Of a stretch of DNA of 64,000 nucleotides, positions 60,853 to 64,000 are shown in pieces. This DNA comes from an uncultured Bacilli bacterium. Its GTDB lineage: Bacteria > Bacillota_I > Bacilli_A > RF39 > UBA660. Both the position numbers and the translations under genes were made by a program. The stretch lies in assembly GCA_934101115.1 (NCBI GenBank), contig CAKOPW010000004.1, positions 1 to 64,000 of the forward strand, written 5' to 3'. The notes below the pieces were generated by a model, which was not told the DNA's origin, did no database searches, and saw nothing but the letters and a program-made list of their open reading frames with translations. Each line of letters opens with the position of its first letter. Positions within the stretch are counted from its first letter, which is position 1.

Positions 60853-61566
60853 ATGTCTGAAGAAGAATTAGAAAGCTTACAAAAACTTAAAGAATTATTA
60901 GCAAAATATGGAGAGTACTATAAAGCGGACCCTATGATTTATGACTATGTAAGACAAAATTTTTTAATTGACTTAGAAAGTGGAAAACCATTAGATGCAA
61001 ATCGTGCTATCTTTGAAGAACTTGGTTTAAATAATAAACTACAAAAGGATTATTATAAAAATTTTATTAAATATATGAAAAAAGAAATGGGAATTGATAA
61101 AAATTTATTAGAAGTAGGTTGTGGTATATTACCAGCTTTAGCAAATAGAATAAGCAAAGAACAATCTTCGGGAAGTGTTACAGTTATGGATCCAAAAGTA
61201 ATTGAGTCATATGAAGGAAACATTGAAATTATAAAAAAAGAATTTACTATAGATACCGATGTTAGCAAATATGATTTAATTTATGGCTTTTATCCTTGCG
61301 AAGCAACACTTACAATGATTAAATCATCATTTAAAAATGATAAAGATTTATTTTTGGAATTATGTGGTTGTTCACATGGGGTACCTTCAGGTTTTAAACT
61401 AAATAAAAAAGATGCTAGTGAATACGTAATTTATTTAAGATATATAGAATATATAGAATATCTTTTAGAGCAACTATCATCACCTGAAAGAGACTATGAA
61501 ATATTAAAGTGTCCAGATTTGAGTTATGATATAATAAAAACATATAAACCTAAAAATTTTTATTGA
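60853..61566 (+). CDS. SAM-methyltransferase-like protein B (tandem paralogue 2)
   Basis: 237 residues. The same layout as its upstream neighbour with identical residue numbers: LLEVGCGILPALA (85-97), VMDP (111-114), YGFYPCEAT (144-152) and CGC (171-173). The C-terminus after 175 is longer and different. It starts 18 bases after paralogue A with AAAGGGG before the ATG and shares its consensus promoter. Probably acts as a heterodimer partner or on a related substrate; function unknown. The rpsO promoter overlaps its stop. Confidence 0.72.
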   Translation: MSEEELESLQKLKELLAKYGEYYKADPMIYDYVRQNFLIDLESGKPLDANRAIFEELGLNNKLQKDYYKNFIKYMKKEMGIDKNLLEVGCGILPALANRISKEQSSGSVTVMDPKVIESYEGNIEIIKKEFTIDTDVSKYDLIYGFYPCEATLTMIKSSFKNDKDLFLELCGCSHGVPSGFKLNKKDASEYVIYLRYIEYIEYLLEQLSSPERDYEILKCPDLSYDIIKTYKPKNFY

Positions 61567-61591
61567 TTTTTATAGGTCTTTATAATATAAT
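61563..61591 (+). promoter_or_regulatory. Promoter of rpsO
   Basis: TTGATT at 61563-61568 and TATAAT at 61586-61591, spaced 17, overlapping the end of the paralogue B gene. The ~75-base leader (61598-61676) contains ACTTGGT (61608-61614) and ACTAAGT (61636-61642) which can pair; it might serve S15 autoregulation. Confidence 0.55.
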
Positions 61592-61676
61592 TAATTAAGA
61601 AGTTTTTACTTGGTTTTAAAAGTCTCCGATTTTTTACTAAGTTTTAACCGATTATATAAAGAAGGAGGAACTGAAA

Positions 61677-61946
61677 ATGGCTGTTACTAAAGAAAGAAAA
61701 GCAGAATTAATTAAAGAATTTGGTAAAAGTGAAAAGAATTCAGGATCTACTGAAGCTCAAATCGCTGTATTAACTGAAAGAATCAACGATTTAACTGAAC
61801 ACTTAAAAGTTCATATTCACGATTATCATTCAAAAAGAGGATTACAAATGATGGTTGGTAAAAGACGTAGTTTACTTGATTACTTAAAAGCAAAAGACGT
61901 TGAAGCTTATCGTGAGTTAATCGCAAAATTAAATATAAGAAAGTAG
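61677..61946 (+). CDS. rpsO: 30S ribosomal protein S15
   Basis: 89 residues, the usual length. KAELIKEFGKSEKNSGSTEAQ, LTEHLKVHIHDYHSKRGL and MMVGKRRSLLDYLK are the S15 signature that contacts 16S rRNA helices 20-22. AAGGAGG is 9 bases before the ATG. It lies upstream of pnp, the classical rpsO-pnp order, separated by a terminator. Confidence 0.98.
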   Translation: MAVTKERKAELIKEFGKSEKNSGSTEAQIAVLTERINDLTEHLKVHIHDYHSKRGLQMMVGKRRSLLDYLKAKDVEAYRELIAKLNIRK

Positions 61947-61971
61947 GCATTTATTTTAAGTGCCTTTTTTT
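61945..61971 (+). terminator. Terminator between rpsO and pnp
   Basis: AGGCATTT/AAGTGCCT (61945-61952 with 61958-61965, one T-G pair), 5-nt loop, T run. Confidence 0.8.
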
Positions 61972-61998
61972 ATTTAAAAAATTAGTAGAGGTGAAGAA

Positions 61999-64000
61999 AT
62001 GAAGAAAGTATTTGAATACGATTTTAGAGGAAGAAAAATAATAGTAGAAAACGGAGAAGTTGCTAAACAAGCTCATGGAGCAGTAGTTGTAAGATATGGT
62101 GATACAGTAATTCTATCAACGGTTGTTGTAGGAAATAATGCCAATATTTTAAGTGATTTCTTCCCACTTATGGTTTTATATCAAGAAAAACTATACTCAG
62201 TAGGTAAAATACCGGGTGGTTTTATCAAAAGAGAAGGAAGACCAACTGATGCTGCAACACTTGCTGCTCGTATGATTGACAGACCTATGCGTCCTATGTT
62301 CCCTGAAGATTTTAGAAATGAAGTACAAATTGTTAATACAGTTCTATCTGTTGATACAGATAATTCTCCAGAATTAACAGCAATGTTTGGTTCTTCATTA
62401 TGTACATGTATTTCTAAGATACCATTTGATGGACCAATTGCTGGAGTAAAAGTAGGAAGAATAAATGGTGAATTTATAATCAATCCAACTCCAAGTGAAC
62501 TTGAAGAATCCGATATAGATTTAACAGTTGCTGGTACAAAAAAAGCTATCAATATGGTAGAAGCTGGAAGTAAAGAAGTTTCCGAAGCTGATATGTTGGA
62601 AGCTTTAATGTTTGGTCATGAAGCTGTAAAAGAATTATGTGAATTTCAAGAGAAAATTATAGCTGAAATAGGTCAAGAAAAGATGGCATATGAACATATC
62701 GAAATTGAAGATGAATTAAGAAAAGAAGTATATGATCTTGCTGCTGAAAAATTAGACAAAGCATTACGTATAAAAGAAAAACTAGAAAAATATGCAGCAA
62801 TAGATGAAATTAAAGAAGAAGTTGTTTCTAAATATGAAAGTGAAAATAAAGAATCTTTAGATGCTGAAGAATTAGTTCTTTTAATAACTAAAGTTAAAAT
62901 GATTCTTGAAAATATAGAATATGATATTTTTAGAAGTATAACAGTTGATGAACATACTAGAAGTGATGGAAGAAAGATGGATGAAATAAGACCACTTTCA
63001 ACAGCAATTGATTTACTTCCAAGAACTCACGGAAGTGCTTTATTTACTCGTGGTGAAACTCAAGCACTTGCAGTTACAACTTTAGGAGCATTAAACGAAT
63101 ATCAAGCTTTAGATGGAATCAGTTTAGAAGCTGAAAAACATTTCATGTTACATTATAATTTCCCTGCATTCTCAGTAGGTGAAACTGGAAGATATGGCTC
63201 TCCAGGAAGAAGAGAAATTGGACATGGGGCTTTAGGAGAAAGATGTTTAAAACAAGTAATGCCTTCTGAAGAAGAATTCCCATACACTGTCAGAGTTGTA
63301 TCTGAAATACTTGAATCAAACGGTTCATCAAGCCAAGCAACTATATGTGCAGGTTGTATGTCACTTATGGCTGCCGGAGTTCCAATCAAAGCTCCAGTAG
63401 CTGGAATTGCAATGGGACTTATTACTTCTAAAGATGGAAGTAAATACCAAATATTAACTGATATTCAAGGTATGGAAGATCATTTAGGAGATATGGACTT
63501 TAAAGTTGGTGGAACAAGAAAAGGAATTTGTTCATTACAAATGGATATAAAAATTAAAGGTATAACTAAAGAAATCCTTGCAGAAGCTCTTGAACAAGCT
63601 AAGAAAGCTCGTATGGAAATTTTAGATGTAATGGAAAAACAAATTAAAGAACCAAGAAGTGATGTTTCTGAATATGCTCCAAAAACTGAAACATTTATGA
63701 TTAATCCAGATAAAATTAAAGATGTTATCGGTAAAGGTGGAGATACAATTACTAAAATTATTCTTGAAGCTAGCAACGTTAAAACCGTTCAAGATAAAGA
63801 TGCTGTTAAAGTTGACTTAAATGATGATGGTCAAGTAATTATTTATCATACAAACAGAGATATTATTAATAAGACTGCTGAAATGATAAAAAATATTGCC
63901 CGTGAAGTAGAAATGGGAGTTAAATATACAGCAAAAGTTATTAAAGTTGAAGACTTTGGATGCTTTGTAGAACTATGGCCTGGATGTGAAGGACTTGTTC
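61999..64000 (+). CDS. pnp: Polyribonucleotide nucleotidyltransferase, 3' end outside window
   Basis: The frame is open from the ATG at 61999 to the window edge, 667 codons. GAGGTGAAGAA supplies the ribosome-binding site. Two RNase PH domains are separated by a helical linker (about 210-310): the first starts FEYDFRGRKIIVENGEVAKQ and has GFIKREGRPTDAATLAARMIDRPMRPMFP; the second has HGSALFTRGETQALAVTTLG, GSPGRREIGHGALGERC and LTDIQGMEDHLGDMDFKVGG with phosphorolytic Asp residues. The KH domain begins INPDKIKDVIGKGGDTI and the S1 domain begins near the edge (VGVKYTAKVIKVEDFG-like). It degrades RNA 3' to 5'. Full length would be ~700 residues. Confidence 0.97.
   Translation, partial: MKKVFEYDFRGRKIIVENGEVAKQAHGAVVVRYGDTVILSTVVVGNNANILSDFFPLMVLYQEKLYSVGKIPGGFIKREGRPTDAATLAARMIDRPMRPMFPEDFRNEVQIVNTVLSVDTDNSPELTAMFGSSLCTCISKIPFDGPIAGVKVGRINGEFIINPTPSELEESDIDLTVAGTKKAINMVEAGSKEVSEADMLEALMFGHEAVKELCEFQEKIIAEIGQEKMAYEHIEIEDELRKEVYDLAAEKLDKALRIKEKLEKYAAIDEIKEEVVSKYESENKESLDAEELVLLITKVKMILENIEYDIFRSITVDEHTRSDGRKMDEIRPLSTAIDLLPRTHGSALFTRGETQALAVTTLGALNEYQALDGISLEAEKHFMLHYNFPAFSVGETGRYGSPGRREIGHGALGERCLKQVMPSEEEFPYTVRVVSEILESNGSSSQATICAGCMSLMAAGVPIKAPVAGIAMGLITSKDGSKYQILTDIQGMEDHLGDMDFKVGGTRKGICSLQMDIKIKGITKEILAEALEQAKKARMEILDVMEKQIKEPRSDVSEYAPKTETFMINPDKIKDVIGKGGDTITKIILEASNVKTVQDKDAVKVDLNDDGQVIIYHTNRDIINKTAEMIKNIAREVEMGVKYTAKVIKVEDFGCFVELWPGCEGLV

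Overview
The window is AT-rich (roughly 70-75% A+T) and comes from a Gram-positive-type bacterium: strong AGGAGG-like ribosome-binding sites, sigma-A promoters that are often TGn-extended, many U-tailed hairpin terminators, and TGA used as a stop codon. The gene families (CotF-type coat protein, YunB, YutD, YutH, CdaA/CdaR, YfmF/YfmH, ComEA/ComEC, SipW/TasA-type proteins, a dense 12-tRNA cluster) point to the Bacilli/Erysipelotrichia side of the Firmicutes, most likely an uncultured gut lineage of the RF39 kind. That placement is inferred from gene content and composition; no rRNA gene is present.

Layout. 1-801 is the 3' end of a glycine-rich surface protein. 921-2855 is an unrecognised two-gene operon. 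2884-4089 is a GH25 lysozyme-like lipoprotein. 4171-6590 is a CpXC zinc-binding protein overlapping an ABC-F ATPase. 6625-7058 is a CotF-type coat pair. 7147-9447 holds a CDF metal transporter, a thioredoxin-fold membrane protein, TrmL and a ferredoxin with a cysteine-rich tail. 9560-15162 is a block related to the Bacillus yun/yut region (yunB, yutD, yutH, NifU-like) with three unrecognised genes and a GSP13-type S1 protein. 15270-16489 carries twelve tRNA genes behind three promoters. 16579-19558 carries an MvaI/BcnI-type nuclease with no methyltransferase in view and a TopB-type topoisomerase. 19559-19984 has no protein gene but looks like a structured RNA. 19985-22920 is pflB-pflA.

22984-29497 holds an arylsulfotransferase N-domain protein, argS, a patatin, a YebC/PmpR protein and a two-component system. 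Immediately downstream of the kinase lie two perfect tandem 11-bp repeats and a possible small RNA, then an export module (TasA/camelysin-like protein, SipW-type signal peptidase, two membrane-anchored proteins). 32346-34594 is a divergent pair of surface proteins driven by promoters that appear to share one -35 hexamer. 34658-37055 is the cyclic-di-AMP module. 37100-43505 has a pilin-like protein, gpmI, a phosphohexomutase, a PlsC-like acyltransferase and a hybrid histidine kinase. 43582-50340 is one 2252-codon surface protein with a PASTA domain before its membrane anchor and about 13 extracellular modules.

50812-52010 is a metal transporter/Fur-family operon with a 21-bp palindrome at its promoter. 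Then come deoD, yfmF-yfmH and comEA-comEC. 58100-61566 is an accessory stretch: a DUF1016/YhcG-type nuclease, a HEFAH metalloprotease-like protein and two tandem paralogous SAM-methyltransferase-like proteins behind a consensus promoter. The window ends in rpsO-pnp, with pnp cut by the edge.

The most unusual items are the candidate RNA before pflB, the repeat/small-RNA arrangement after the two-component system, the giant PASTA protein with inverted topology, and the comEC-rpsO accessory stretch.
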